12,938 bases of DNA from an uncultured Prevotella sp. (GTDB lineage: Bacteria > Bacteroidota > Bacteroidia > Bacteroidales > Bacteroidaceae), in contig USAI01000069.1 in the NCBI GenBank assembly GCA_900552675.1, positions 1 through 12,938 of the forward strand, in the 5' to 3' direction. The notes below the pieces were generated by a model that saw only the letters and a list, made by a program, of their open reading frames with translations, searched no databases and was not told the origin of the DNA. Position 1 is the stretch's first letter; every line of letters starts with the position of its first letter. Shown here in pieces: positions 1-7,640 of the stretch. The position numbers and the translations under genes are program-made.

Positions 1-37
1 TAGATGGATTAACTTCTTCTTAACTTCCTCTAACTCC
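1..37. repeat. Short run of TAACTTC-type phased repeats at the window edge
   Basis: TAAC occurs at 10, 21 and 31 (11- and 10-bp steps), each followed by a pyrimidine run such as TTCTTCT or TTCCTC. This is the same unit that builds the large array at 7486-7772, in the orientation of that array's right arm. It lies about 145 bp beyond the stop of the secreted protein gene. The element may continue outside the window. Confidence 0.7.
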
Positions 38-179
38 TATTTTGACACACCCTCCTTTGAAAAGATATTTTATAAATTATTTTTCTGTTTCTTTCTTAGG
101 CTCTTTTTGTCAATTATTGCTGTTTCTTCTTTGGTTCTTGTTGCGTATGAGCCTTACTTTGTTTGTCTTTATTTTGTCT

Positions 180-2108
180 TTACTTTGCTACCTTAACGGT
201 GTGCTGGCCCACCTTAACGATGAAGAGACCGTGGGCGGGCAGCGTGATGCTGAGGTCGTGGCTGGCCGAGTGGTCGGCAAAGAGCTGGCGGCCATCGGTG
301 GTGAACACGGTTACAGCCTCGGCAGCGGGGTTCACGATGCGCAGGGTGCCGTTCTCAATCCATGCACGGGTGCCATTGCTGAGTGTGGGCTTGCTGATGC
401 CTGTGGTCTCGAGGGTGTAGTCGGCAAAGCTTGAGTAGGGGCTGTAAACAATGTAGTCGCATGAGAAGTGGTATTCGTCCCACACCTCTTTCACGGCGCG
501 TACCTTGCACTCGATGGGGTCGAGACCTGTGAAGGTGGGCACGGTGAGCAGGGTGTCGGTGCCTTCTTTTACAGGCGCGTCGAACACGGGAATGGTGGCT
601 ACATCGCCAGCCTTCAGCTCTTGTGTTACCTTAACATTGTCGATATACATGTATGAGGGGCCTTTGCAGCAGATGTCGATAGATGAGGCTGCGGTACCAT
701 TCTTCAGGGTGAAGTTGTAGGGCTTCCAGTCGGCGGTGAGGTCGGCCACATCGATACGGTCGTCAACAATCCATTTGTTGCCTTCAAGGTGGCCAATGCG
801 CACTACGGCGGTGGTGTTGTTGATGCCCATGAGGTCGACAGAGAGGTTCACGGTGCCATTGTTGTTGCTCAGGTTCATGATAGGTGTTTCGAGATATACC
901 TGAGCACCGTAGTTCTCATAGCCAAAGCCGTCGATGCCGTAGGCGCCATTGATGCGCACGGGGTAGGTGCCCTTCCAGCCGGGCTGCACGGTCAGCGTGT
1001 CGATAACCTCTTGCTTGGGCAGCTCGCCGAAGGGTTTCAGCTCGGTACTTTCGTCGAAGCCTGTGATGGCATCGAAGTTTTCAGACAATATGGTCACCGT
1101 CTCGTCTTTTGTGGCGGTGTGGCGAGCTTGGCCATATATCTCATAATACTGTGCGTTGGGCACGGCATCCCAAGTTACGTCAAACTGGTTGTTGCCCTTG
1201 CCTGTGGTGGCGATGTTTTGGGGCACGAGCAACGCTTCTACCTTGATGGCTTTCGACTCGGGCGAGTAGTGTGTGCCATCGGTGGCGCGCACTACATAAT
1301 AATAAATGTTCTCGTTGGTGTTGAGGGTGTTGAAGGCGAGGCTACACTCGGTGGTAGGCACGTTTTCCAGCACATAGGTGCGATTTTTGTTCTTATCTTG
1401 TGTGAAGACCGACACGGCATAGCCTGTGGCGCCTTCAACGGGCTGCCAGTTGGCGGTGAAGCCATTGGCGGTGAAGCCAGTAAAGTCGTTGGTCACGGGT
1501 GTGTTTACATATGCGTCTTGGTAGCTCACCACGATATCGTCGATAAGGATGGGGGCATAGAAGCCGTAGAACTGTATGTAATAGTGGTGGCTATCGTCGC
1601 GCTTCTTTGGGAACTCGAAGCGGTATTCTTTCCAGTCGGTGGTGGTAACGGCATAATCGTTTGTGAAGGTTTGGTCTGCCTCCTTATCGATAACGTCAAC
1701 GCACACATAGTTTTTGTCCAATGACGAGGTGCCATAGGGCTTCACGTTGCGAGCACGAAGGGTTACCACTATTTTGTCGGTACGGCCCTGAAAGTCGAGA
1801 AAGTCGGATGACAGCAGTCCTGACAAGCCAGATTCATCGTTATAGCCGATGCAGCATGTGCCGTCGGCTTGATATATCAATGAGCCTACCCATCCTGGCG
1901 AACTCATATACTTGTCGGCAATGGCTCCGTCTTTGCCTACCGCCAGGTCGATGGCGTCGGGCTCGTCCTGGGTACCATTGACAAAGTGGTCAAAGTTTTC
2001 CGTCAGTATCGGCGTAACTTTATAAACATCGGCATCTGATTGTGCCTTCACTGTTGCCTGTGCAAACAAGGCAACCAATGTAAACAAGAGTGTAGATAAT
2101 TTGTTCAT
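180..2108 (-). CDS. Secreted multidomain beta-sandwich protein with FN3 domains and a T9SS-like C-terminal sorting domain
   Basis: The product has 642 residues. Residues 1-22 form a signal peptide (MNKL, then a hydrophobic stretch, ending near KAQ). Residues 34-197 look like a choice-of-anchor-J type jelly roll (ENFD start, late IDDIVVS strand). Residues 205-292 are fibronectin type III-like (FTANW, YYVVRA). A second FN3-like unit starts near 295 (VTWDAVPNAQYYEIY) but seems interrupted by another jelly roll at 338-497 (SENFD start, MYIDNVKV end), resuming with KVRAVKEVW at 535-543. Residues 570-642 resemble a type A T9SS sorting domain: VFTTDGRQL, then HGLFIVKVG, ending KVAK. It is therefore probably exported by type IX secretion and either anchored on the surface or released. 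No catalytic motif is recognised; binding or adhesion is a guess. It has its own promoter and is separated from the peptidase gene by a strong hairpin. Confidence 0.88.
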   Translation of the reverse strand: MNKLSTLLFTLVALFAQATVKAQSDADVYKVTPILTENFDHFVNGTQDEPDAIDLAVGKDGAIADKYMSSPGWVGSLIYQADGTCCIGYNDESGLSGLLSSDFLDFQGRTDKIVVTLRARNVKPYGTSSLDKNYVCVDVIDKEADQTFTNDYAVTTTDWKEYRFEFPKKRDDSHHYYIQFYGFYAPILIDDIVVSYQDAYVNTPVTNDFTGFTANGFTANWQPVEGATGYAVSVFTQDKNKNRTYVLENVPTTECSLAFNTLNTNENIYYYVVRATDGTHYSPESKAIKVEALLVPQNIATTGKGNNQFDVTWDAVPNAQYYEIYGQARHTATKDETVTILSENFDAITGFDESTELKPFGELPKQEVIDTLTVQPGWKGTYPVRINGAYGIDGFGYENYGAQVYLETPIMNLSNNNGTVNLSVDLMGINNTTAVVRIGHLEGNKWIVDDRIDVADLTADWKPYNFTLKNGTAASSIDICCKGPSYMYIDNVKVTQELKAGDVATIPVFDAPVKEGTDTLLTVPTFTGLDPIECKVRAVKEVWDEYHFSCDYIVYSPYSSFADYTLETTGISKPTLSNGTRAWIENGTLRIVNPAAEAVTVFTTDGRQLFADHSASHDLSITLPAHGLFIVKVGQHTVKVAK

Positions 2109-2165
2109 TGTTATTGGTGTATGATAATTCTCTCTTTATTATTCTTCTGATCGTTGTTTCGGTTG

Positions 2166-2196
2166 CAAATATACACAAAATGTTAATGCTGGCAAA
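2166..2196 (-). promoter_or_regulatory. Bacteroidetes-type promoter of the secreted protein gene
   Basis: On the minus strand, TTTG (2193-2196), a 19-nt spacer and TATATTTG (2166-2173) match the Bacteroidetes consensus TTTG-N19-21-TAnnTTTG exactly. Transcription would start near 2160, giving a leader of about 50 nt before the ATG at 2108. The leader shows no Shine-Dalgarno site. Confidence 0.75.
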
Positions 2197-2198
2197 TT

Positions 2199-2212
2199 AT
2201 TTTTGCAAAAAT
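2199..2212. promoter_or_regulatory. 14-bp perfect palindrome immediately upstream of the -33 box
   Basis: ATTTTTGCAAAAAT is a perfect palindrome that ends two bases upstream of the -33 TTTG of the secreted protein promoter. That is a usual place for an activator site. The sequence is AT-rich and could be chance. Its TTTTGCAAAA core recurs at 12645-12654 over the ATPase promoter. Confidence 0.35.
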
Positions 2213-2285
2213 GTTTTATAATTATGTAATATCGTTGCAATAAGTAACTGTTCGGCACAATATATTAATACTTTGTATAACAAAT

Positions 2286-2330
2286 ATCGCCGCGCTTTAC
2301 ATGGTAGGCAACCATGTGAAGCGCGGCGAT
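2286..2330. terminator. Long hairpin between the peptidase and the secreted protein gene
   Basis: Arms 2286-2304 and 2312-2330 form a 19-bp stem with a 7-nt loop. The outer part ATCGCCGCGCTT is perfect, and one inner position is T.G on the plus strand but C.A on the minus strand. It lies 76 bp beyond the peptidase stop, and the minus-strand sequence after it is AT-rich (ATTTGTTATAC) without a strict U-tract. Termination of the peptidase operon is the likeliest role; it also shields the promoter at 2166-2196 from read-through. Confidence 0.6.
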
Positions 2331-2379
2331 TTACTATAATGCAACAAGCAAACTTCCTTGTCTACTCGTTAACTGTTTA

Positions 2380-2396
2380 GCAAGTTCTCAACTTGC
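2380..2396. repeat. Small hairpin just after the peptidase stop codon
   Basis: GCAAGTT-CTC-AACTTGC is a perfect 7-bp stem with a 3-nt loop, 10 bp beyond the stop codon of the peptidase gene. There is no T-run after it on the minus strand, so it is more likely an mRNA 3'-end stabiliser or part of a compound terminator with the larger hairpin at 2286-2330 than a terminator by itself. Confidence 0.4.
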
Positions 2397-2406
2397 AAAA
2401 CTCAAA

Positions 2407-4530
2407 TTATTCAATACCCATTTCTTTCAGCAGACGGTCGGTGTGTCCCCACTTATCCATGAGGTATACCATGTAGCGAACGTCGACGCCGATGCAACGT
2501 GCGAGCTTGCTGTCGAACCAGATGTCAGAAGAGAGCGAGTCCCAGTTGCCATCAAAGGCCAGACCGATGAGGCGGCCCTTGCCATCAAACATGGGCGAGC
2601 CTGAGTTGCCACCCGTGATGTCGTTGTTGGTGAGGAAGCAGAGCTGCATCTTGCCTGTGGTGCGGTCGGTATAGCGTCCGAAGTCTTTTGCCGACATCAG
2701 CTCTTGCATGATAGGCTCGGCCTCATACTCAAAGTTCTCCTTGCCGCGCTTCATCTTCTCAACAATGCTCTCGGCGGTGGTATAATAGCCTGAGGGTTTG
2801 CCGCCCAGGTCGTAGCCGCCCACCTGTCCGTAGCTCAGACGCATGGTGAAGTTGGCGTCAGAGTAGTGGGGCATGTCTTGCTCCATACGTATCTTGGCAT
2901 CGCAGAGATAGCGCTCTTGTGTTTCAATCTCGTCCATGGTGGTCTGCAGCTTGTCAACAATCTGCTTTCTGATGGCCATGAGCTGCTTGCCGTAGATGAC
3001 GGCGGGGTCGTTAGCCAACTTCTTGTTAGCAACCCACAGTTCGCCCTTTTTGTTCACCTTCTTCATCAGTAGGCTCTTGTTCCAGAGGTAGTCGGTATAC
3101 TTCTGATAGTCGCCACCAAACTTGGTCTGTATGTCGTTGAAGAAGGCGGGCAGCGCCTCTTTGTCAACGTGCTCGGCATAGTTTTTCAGCAGTGTAGCCA
3201 TTACCTCGCGGTCGAGGGCAGCGTCCCATGTGTCGGCGTTGTCGCTGCTCAGCACCAGCATCTTCTCGCCCTTCTTCTCGCCCTCTTTCTCTAAGCGCAT
3301 GCAAACGTCGAGGGCGCGTGTGGTGAGCTCGTTGGTGCGACGGAAGGTTTCGTTGAAGAACAAAAGGTCTTTCATTACCTCTTTGCGGCCAGCGTACAGC
3401 TTGCCCAGGTGCTTGATGTCGAGCTTGCCTTTGAGGTAGCCCGTAGAGTCTTGATATTGCTGTATGCGAGCCTCGTAAGCCTGCTTCATCTTCACGATGC
3501 CTACCGAGTCGATACACTTGTTCATGCCGATAGAGTTTTTCCAGTAGTTAGAGCTCTGTGCATACTTCGAGTCGTACTTGATACGCACGGCCTCGCTGGC
3601 ACGCATGTGGCGCAGCATAACAGCCTGTTTTACGCCGCGCACCTGAGCACGGGGTGCGTTTTGTGCGTCGCGCATCTCTTCAATGCCATAGCTTGAGAGG
3701 TAGCGCTCGGTAGAGCCAGGATAGCCCACGGTCATTGAGAAGTCGCCATCTTTATAGCCTTCCATTGACACGGGTGCCCAGTGGCGTGGGTGGTAGGGCA
3801 CATTGTCTTTCGAGTAGGCAGCGGGGCCATTGGTCTTCGGGTCGGCATAGATGCGGAACACTGAGAAGTCGCAGGTTTGGCGTGGCCACATCCAGTTGTC
3901 GGTCTCGCCTCCAAAATTACCCATAGACTTGGGCACGGTGAACACCAGTCGCAGGTCGGTAAAGTCTTGGTAGGTGGTGGCGTAATATTTGTTGCCCTCG
4001 TAGAACGGCTCTACAGTGATGTGCAGTGTGGGGTCGATTTTCTTAATCGAGTCGGTCATGGCGTTGGCCACCGAGTCGATCATCGCCTCTTGCTCTTTGC
4101 CGCTCTTCTCGTGTATGCCCAGCGATACCATGTGGTCGGTAATGTCGCGCTGCTCTTTCATGAAGCTTACAAACATGTTTTCGTTTGGCAGCTCTTCTTC
4201 AAAGCTCTTGGCATAGAAGCCGTTCAGCATATAGTCGTGCTCAACGGTAGAGTGGCTACGTATGCCCTCAAAACCACAGTGGTGGTTGGTGAATACCAAT
4301 CCGTCGGGCGATACTACTACGCCTGAGCAGTAGCCTGAGAAGTTTACGACAGCGTTCTTGATGGCGTTGTCGCCAGTGTACAGGCTGCTGTAAGGCAGTG
4401 TGAAGCCTTCGGCCTGCATCTGCTCATACACAGCTTGTGGCAGGTTGTAGAGGGTCCACATACCCTCATCGGCATGGGCGGTGGTGGCTGTAAACGCCAG
4501 CCCGGCCATAAGGATGGATAATTTTTTCAT
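2407..4530 (-). CDS. dpp7: S46 family dipeptidyl-peptidase, DPP7 type
   Basis: The product has 707 residues, a usual length for S46 exopeptidases, which remove dipeptides from peptide N-termini in the periplasm. Residues 1-20 are a signal peptide ending AHA. The chymotrypsin-like triad is readable: His84 in TNHHC, Asp221 in TCDFSVFRIYAD, and Ser643 in GGNSGSP. Eighteen residues after the serine is Gly661 (FDGNW). In the P. gingivalis enzymes that position is Gly in DPP7 and Arg in DPP11, where the Arg selects acidic P1 residues. This protein should therefore prefer hydrophobic P1 residues. The gene starts 11 bp after the flippase stop, with an A-rich leader and no Shine-Dalgarno site, so it is probably co-transcribed and last in the operon. 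Specificity is inferred from one pocket residue. Confidence 0.95.
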   Translation of the reverse strand: MKKLSILMAGLAFTATTAHADEGMWTLYNLPQAVYEQMQAEGFTLPYSSLYTGDNAIKNAVVNFSGYCSGVVVSPDGLVFTNHHCGFEGIRSHSTVEHDYMLNGFYAKSFEEELPNENMFVSFMKEQRDITDHMVSLGIHEKSGKEQEAMIDSVANAMTDSIKKIDPTLHITVEPFYEGNKYYATTYQDFTDLRLVFTVPKSMGNFGGETDNWMWPRQTCDFSVFRIYADPKTNGPAAYSKDNVPYHPRHWAPVSMEGYKDGDFSMTVGYPGSTERYLSSYGIEEMRDAQNAPRAQVRGVKQAVMLRHMRASEAVRIKYDSKYAQSSNYWKNSIGMNKCIDSVGIVKMKQAYEARIQQYQDSTGYLKGKLDIKHLGKLYAGRKEVMKDLLFFNETFRRTNELTTRALDVCMRLEKEGEKKGEKMLVLSSDNADTWDAALDREVMATLLKNYAEHVDKEALPAFFNDIQTKFGGDYQKYTDYLWNKSLLMKKVNKKGELWVANKKLANDPAVIYGKQLMAIRKQIVDKLQTTMDEIETQERYLCDAKIRMEQDMPHYSDANFTMRLSYGQVGGYDLGGKPSGYYTTAESIVEKMKRGKENFEYEAEPIMQELMSAKDFGRYTDRTTGKMQLCFLTNNDITGGNSGSPMFDGKGRLIGLAFDGNWDSLSSDIWFDSKLARCIGVDVRYMVYLMDKWGHTDRLLKEMGIE

Positions 4531-4541
4531 TCTTTTTTCTT

Positions 4542-6026
4542 TTATTTATGTTTTACTTTCTTTGCAATAGTTTGTGCCAGTCCCTCGTGCTTTACGATGT
4601 GGGCGGCAAAGAGGATGATGAGCAGCGTGTTGGTAACCAGCGCGCCGTAGCCCAACTTCTCGTTGGCCATCGTCATAGCCACAAACAGCACGGCGGCCAT
4701 CAGGGTGTATACGGTGATGTCTTTCAGCGGATAGTTGATGGGGTAGTGCTTCTGCCCAACAAGGTAAGACAGGATCATTGCCGTGCCGTAGCCCGCAAAG
4801 CCTGCCCAGGCGCAAGCCATGTAGCCATACATGGGCACGAAGATAACGTTGATGGCGATGAGCACGGCGCAGCCAATGCCCGAAAACCAAGCGCCCCAGA
4901 TGGTCTTGTCGATAAGTTTATACCAGAACGAGAGGTTGAAGTATACGCCCATCATGATCTCGGCCGCCATAACGATAGGCACCACGCGCAGGCCGCTCCA
5001 GTAGTCGCGCCCAATGATGTGGCGCAGCACGTCGAGGTATCCCACCACGCACAGGAAGGCCAGCAGCGTGAAGATGATAAAATATTTCATGGCCTTGGCA
5101 TAGGTGTCGCGGTTGTCTTTGTCTTTCGATTTGCCAAACACGAAGGGCTCGTAGGCATAACGGAAGGCTTGTGTGATCATGGCCATAATCATGGCTATCT
5201 TTGATGCGGCACCGTAGATGGCCAACTGTGTGTGGGCGTCGGTGCCCTTGTATATGTAGGGAAACAGTATCTTGTCGGCCGTTTGGTTCAAGATGCCTGC
5301 AATGCCCAGCACCAAGATGGGCCAACTGTATGACAGCATGCGGCGCATGAGGTCTTTATCGAAGACGTATTTGAAGCCTGTAAGCTCTTTCCAGAAGCAG
5401 AAGGTGATGCTGCCTGTGCACGCCAGGTTGATGTAGAAGGCGTAGCCTGCGCCCACCGTGGGGTTGTAAATGGTGCCAATGGTGTCGGGGTGCTGCGCAT
5501 ACAGGGCGGGCAAGATGGCGAAGAACAATATGTTGAGCGCTATGTTCAAAACGATGAACAACAGCTTGAGGGTAGCAAACTTGATGGGGCGCTTTTGCTG
5601 ACGCAGGTAGGCAAAAGGTATGCACTGAAAGGCATCGATGGCCACCGTCATGGCCATAACCCAGATGTAAGAAGGATGTTGGGCATAGCCCATGAACGAG
5701 GCTATGGGGTGAAGAAAGGTAAACACCAGCGCCATAAACAATAGCGAGGTGCTGCCTACAGCAATAAGAATGGTGCTATACACGTGTTGCGCGTTTTCGC
5801 CCTCTTTGTTGGCAAAGCGGAAGAAGGTGGTTTCCATGCCATAGGTGAGGATGACGAGCAGCAGCGCTGTATAGGCGTAAACGTTGGTAATGATTCCGTA
5901 TCCGCCACTGGCCGCCGATAGCTTTGCGGTGTAGAGCGGAACCAACAAATAATTGAGAAAACGACCAAGGATGCTACTCATGCCATAAATGGCGGTGTCC
6001 TTGGCCAGCGATTTTAAATTAGCCAT
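4542..6026 (-). CDS. Oligosaccharide/polysaccharide flippase (Wzx/MATE-like, MVF superfamily)
   Basis: The product has 494 residues and is hydrophobic throughout, with roughly a dozen or more membrane segments. The opening (LAKDTAIYGMSSILGRFLNYLLVPLYT) is typical of Bacteroidetes lipopolysaccharide/O-antigen flippases: a short cytoplasmic helix leading into the first membrane helix with an LGRFLNYLL-type core. The C-terminal half (residues 330-485) fits the polysaccharide biosynthesis C-terminal domain. Such proteins move lipid-linked glycans across the inner membrane. No glycosyltransferase, Wzy or Wzz gene is next to it, so the substrate cannot be read from context. It lies 41 bp after the SpmA/SpmB-like gene and 11 bp before the peptidase gene, suggesting one transcript. 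Confidence 0.85.
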   Translation of the reverse strand: MANLKSLAKDTAIYGMSSILGRFLNYLLVPLYTAKLSAASGGYGIITNVYAYTALLLVILTYGMETTFFRFANKEGENAQHVYSTILIAVGSTSLLFMALVFTFLHPIASFMGYAQHPSYIWVMAMTVAIDAFQCIPFAYLRQQKRPIKFATLKLLFIVLNIALNILFFAILPALYAQHPDTIGTIYNPTVGAGYAFYINLACTGSITFCFWKELTGFKYVFDKDLMRRMLSYSWPILVLGIAGILNQTADKILFPYIYKGTDAHTQLAIYGAASKIAMIMAMITQAFRYAYEPFVFGKSKDKDNRDTYAKAMKYFIIFTLLAFLCVVGYLDVLRHIIGRDYWSGLRVVPIVMAAEIMMGVYFNLSFWYKLIDKTIWGAWFSGIGCAVLIAINVIFVPMYGYMACAWAGFAGYGTAMILSYLVGQKHYPINYPLKDITVYTLMAAVLFVAMTMANEKLGYGALVTNTLLIILFAAHIVKHEGLAQTIAKKVKHK

Positions 6027-6067
6027 AAAATGTATTTACCTTTGTTTATTCTTTTGCTTTGATGCTG

Positions 6068-7297
6068 TTAGAAGAACAGGTAAGAGATTGCTATTGCGGC
6101 AACGGTGCCCGAGAGGTCGGCCAGCAAACCGCAGGTGGCGGCATGGCGGGTGTAGCGTATGCCCACGCTGCCAAAGTAGACGGCAAGGATGTAGAAGGTA
6201 GTATCGGTAGAGCCTTGCAACACGCACGACAGGCGCCCTACAAACGAGTCGGCACCATAGTTGGTCATCGCGTCGACCATCATGCCACGAGCGCCCGAAC
6301 CTGACAGCGGCTTCATGATGGCGGTGGGCAGGGCACCCACAAAGTCGGTATTGCCACCACAGGCTTCTACCACCCATTTCACGCCGCTTACCAGCATGTC
6401 CATGGCTCCTGAGGCGCGAAACACGCCAATGGCTACCAGTATGGCTACGAGGTAAGGAATGATGCGCACGGCGGTAGAGAAGCCGTCTTTGGCGCCCTCG
6501 ATAAAGGTGTCGTAAACGTTGATGTGCTTGCGCATGCCTGCTATGATGAAGGCTACGATGATGCACATGAGCAAGATGTTGGCCACCGAGGTGCTCACCG
6601 TGTTCATCATCTCCTTATCCAGCTGCCCGAAGCCCCAGATGATGGCTGCCACCAGTGTGGCCATGCCGCCCAGGGTGAGCAGCAACGTGCGGTTGATAAG
6701 GTTGATGCGCTGGAAGATCGAGGTGATGACAATGCCGGCCAGCGTTGAGAAGAAGGTGGCCAGCAAGATGGGTATAAACACGTCGGTGGGCTGTGCGGCG
6801 CCCAGCTGTGCACGATACACCATGATAGAGATGGGTATGAGGGTAAGGCCCGAGGTGTTTAGCACCAAGAACATAATCATGGGGTTGGTGGCCGTATCTT
6901 TCTTCTTGTTTAGGTCTTGCAGCTGCTCCATGGCGCGCAAACCTAAGGGTGTGGCAGCATTGTCAAGGCCTAACATATTGGCCGCCATGTTCATAAAGAT
7001 GCTGCCCGTTACGGGGTGCCCCTTCGGAATGTCGGGGAAGAGGCGCGTAAACACAGGCGACAGTATCTTTGACAGCACGTTTACCACACCGCCACGTTCG
7101 CCTATCTTCATGATGCCGAGCCAAAGGCTGAGCACACCTGTCAGGCCCAGCGATATTTCGAAGGCCGTCTTTGCCGTGTCGAAGGTAGAGTTCATCATGG
7201 CCGGAAACACCGTGGTGTCGCCTATGAAAACGAGCTTCACCAAGGCGATGGCGAAGGCTATGAGGAAGAATGCTATCCAAATGTAGTTGAGTACCAT
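6068..7297 (-). CDS. Fused SpmA/SpmB-type nucleoside recognition (Gate) domain membrane protein
   Basis: I take the ATG at 7297 (409 residues). An in-frame ATG at 7390 would add 31 charged, non-hydrophobic residues (MYPHTRPTRC...) before the first membrane helix MVLNYIWIAFFLIAF, unlike the family. Residues 1 to about 200 match SpmA-like proteins (LGIMKIGERGG, MNMAANMLGLDNAATPLGL, VLNTSGLTLIPISIM). Residues about 265-409 match SpmB-like proteins (GAKDGFSTAVRIIPYLVAIL, PLSGSGARG at 330-338, LQGSTDTTFYILAVYFGSVG). In spore-formers SpmA and SpmB are separate proteins affecting spore core dehydration. Fused forms occur in non-sporulating Bacteroidetes, where the role is unknown; transport across the inner membrane is suggested by the Gate domains. 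It is the first gene of the probable operon with the flippase and peptidase. Confidence 0.88.
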   Translation of the reverse strand: MVLNYIWIAFFLIAFAIALVKLVFIGDTTVFPAMMNSTFDTAKTAFEISLGLTGVLSLWLGIMKIGERGGVVNVLSKILSPVFTRLFPDIPKGHPVTGSIFMNMAANMLGLDNAATPLGLRAMEQLQDLNKKKDTATNPMIMFLVLNTSGLTLIPISIMVYRAQLGAAQPTDVFIPILLATFFSTLAGIVITSIFQRINLINRTLLLTLGGMATLVAAIIWGFGQLDKEMMNTVSTSVANILLMCIIVAFIIAGMRKHINVYDTFIEGAKDGFSTAVRIIPYLVAILVAIGVFRASGAMDMLVSGVKWVVEACGGNTDFVGALPTAIMKPLSGSGARGMMVDAMTNYGADSFVGRLSCVLQGSTDTTFYILAVYFGSVGIRYTRHAATCGLLADLSGTVAAIAISYLFF

Positions 7298-7413
7298 TTT
7301 GCAGTGTTTATGTATGTGTCTGCCAGCGGCCCATTCTGTTTCTATATAGTGCATACGGTTACACCTTGTTGGCCGTGTGTGCGGATACACGCGTAATATA
7401 ATGTAAATTACTG

Positions 7414-7430
7414 CAAAATTATCAAATTTA
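7414..7430 (-). promoter_or_regulatory. Candidate -7 boxes upstream of the SpmA/SpmB-flippase-peptidase operon
   Basis: Two overlapping-region matches to TAnnTTTG occur on the minus strand: TAATTTTG at 7414-7421 and TAAATTTG at 7423-7430. Neither has a TTTG at the -33 distance. If used, the leader to the ATG at 7297 would be about 110 nt. The phased repeat array begins about 55 bp further upstream. Confidence 0.3.
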
Positions 7431-7485
7431 ACTGAGAAAGCACGGTTTTATGATAAAAATGTTTCTCTTGAGGGTGAAAAAGGGA

Positions 7486-7610
7486 GATAGAAGGGAAGTT
7501 AAAAGGGAGTTAGAAGGAAGTTAGAAGGAAGTTAGAAGGAAGTTAGAAGGGAAGTTAACGGGAGTTAGAAGGAAGTTAATCCGCCTTTGGCGGATGGAAG
7601 TTAACGGACA
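7486..7610. repeat. Left arm of the 11-bp phased GTTAGAAGGAA array
   Basis: GTTA-starting units begin at 7498, 7509, 7520, 7531, 7542, 7554, 7564, 7575 and 7600. Most steps are 11 bp, about one helical turn, and several units are the identical 11-mer GTTAGAAGGAA; others read GTTAACGG or carry an extra G. The strand is strongly purine-rich. The last unit ends in GAAGTTAACGGACA (7597-7610), which pairs perfectly with 7641-7654. Together with the right arm this fills most of the 485-bp gene-free stretch 7298-7782, where I see no coding sequence. Confidence 0.9.
7579..7595. repeat. Mini-hairpin inside the left arm
   Basis: ATCCGCC-TTT-GGCGGAT is a perfect 7-bp stem with a 3-nt loop. It interrupts the 11-bp phasing between the units at 7575 and 7600. 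It is the only G+C-rich palindrome in the left arm and mirrors the position of the GAA-loop hairpin in the right arm. Confidence 0.7.
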
Positions 7611-7640
7611 ATAGCCTTACTTCTCAATAAGTTATGCATA

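Noticed and set aside
789..1724. A 311-codon plus-strand open frame inside the secreted protein gene, and similar long plus-strand frames at 4548-5204, 6519-7286, 7840-8622 and 8810-9304
   Set aside because: They lie opposite genes with clear domains, have no recognisable motifs or leaders, and their composition is what the complement of the real codons yields.
7298..7390. Upstream start that would lengthen the SpmA/SpmB-like protein to 440 residues
   Set aside because: The extra 31 residues are polar and His/Arg-rich and precede the natural first membrane helix; the shorter form has the usual family length.
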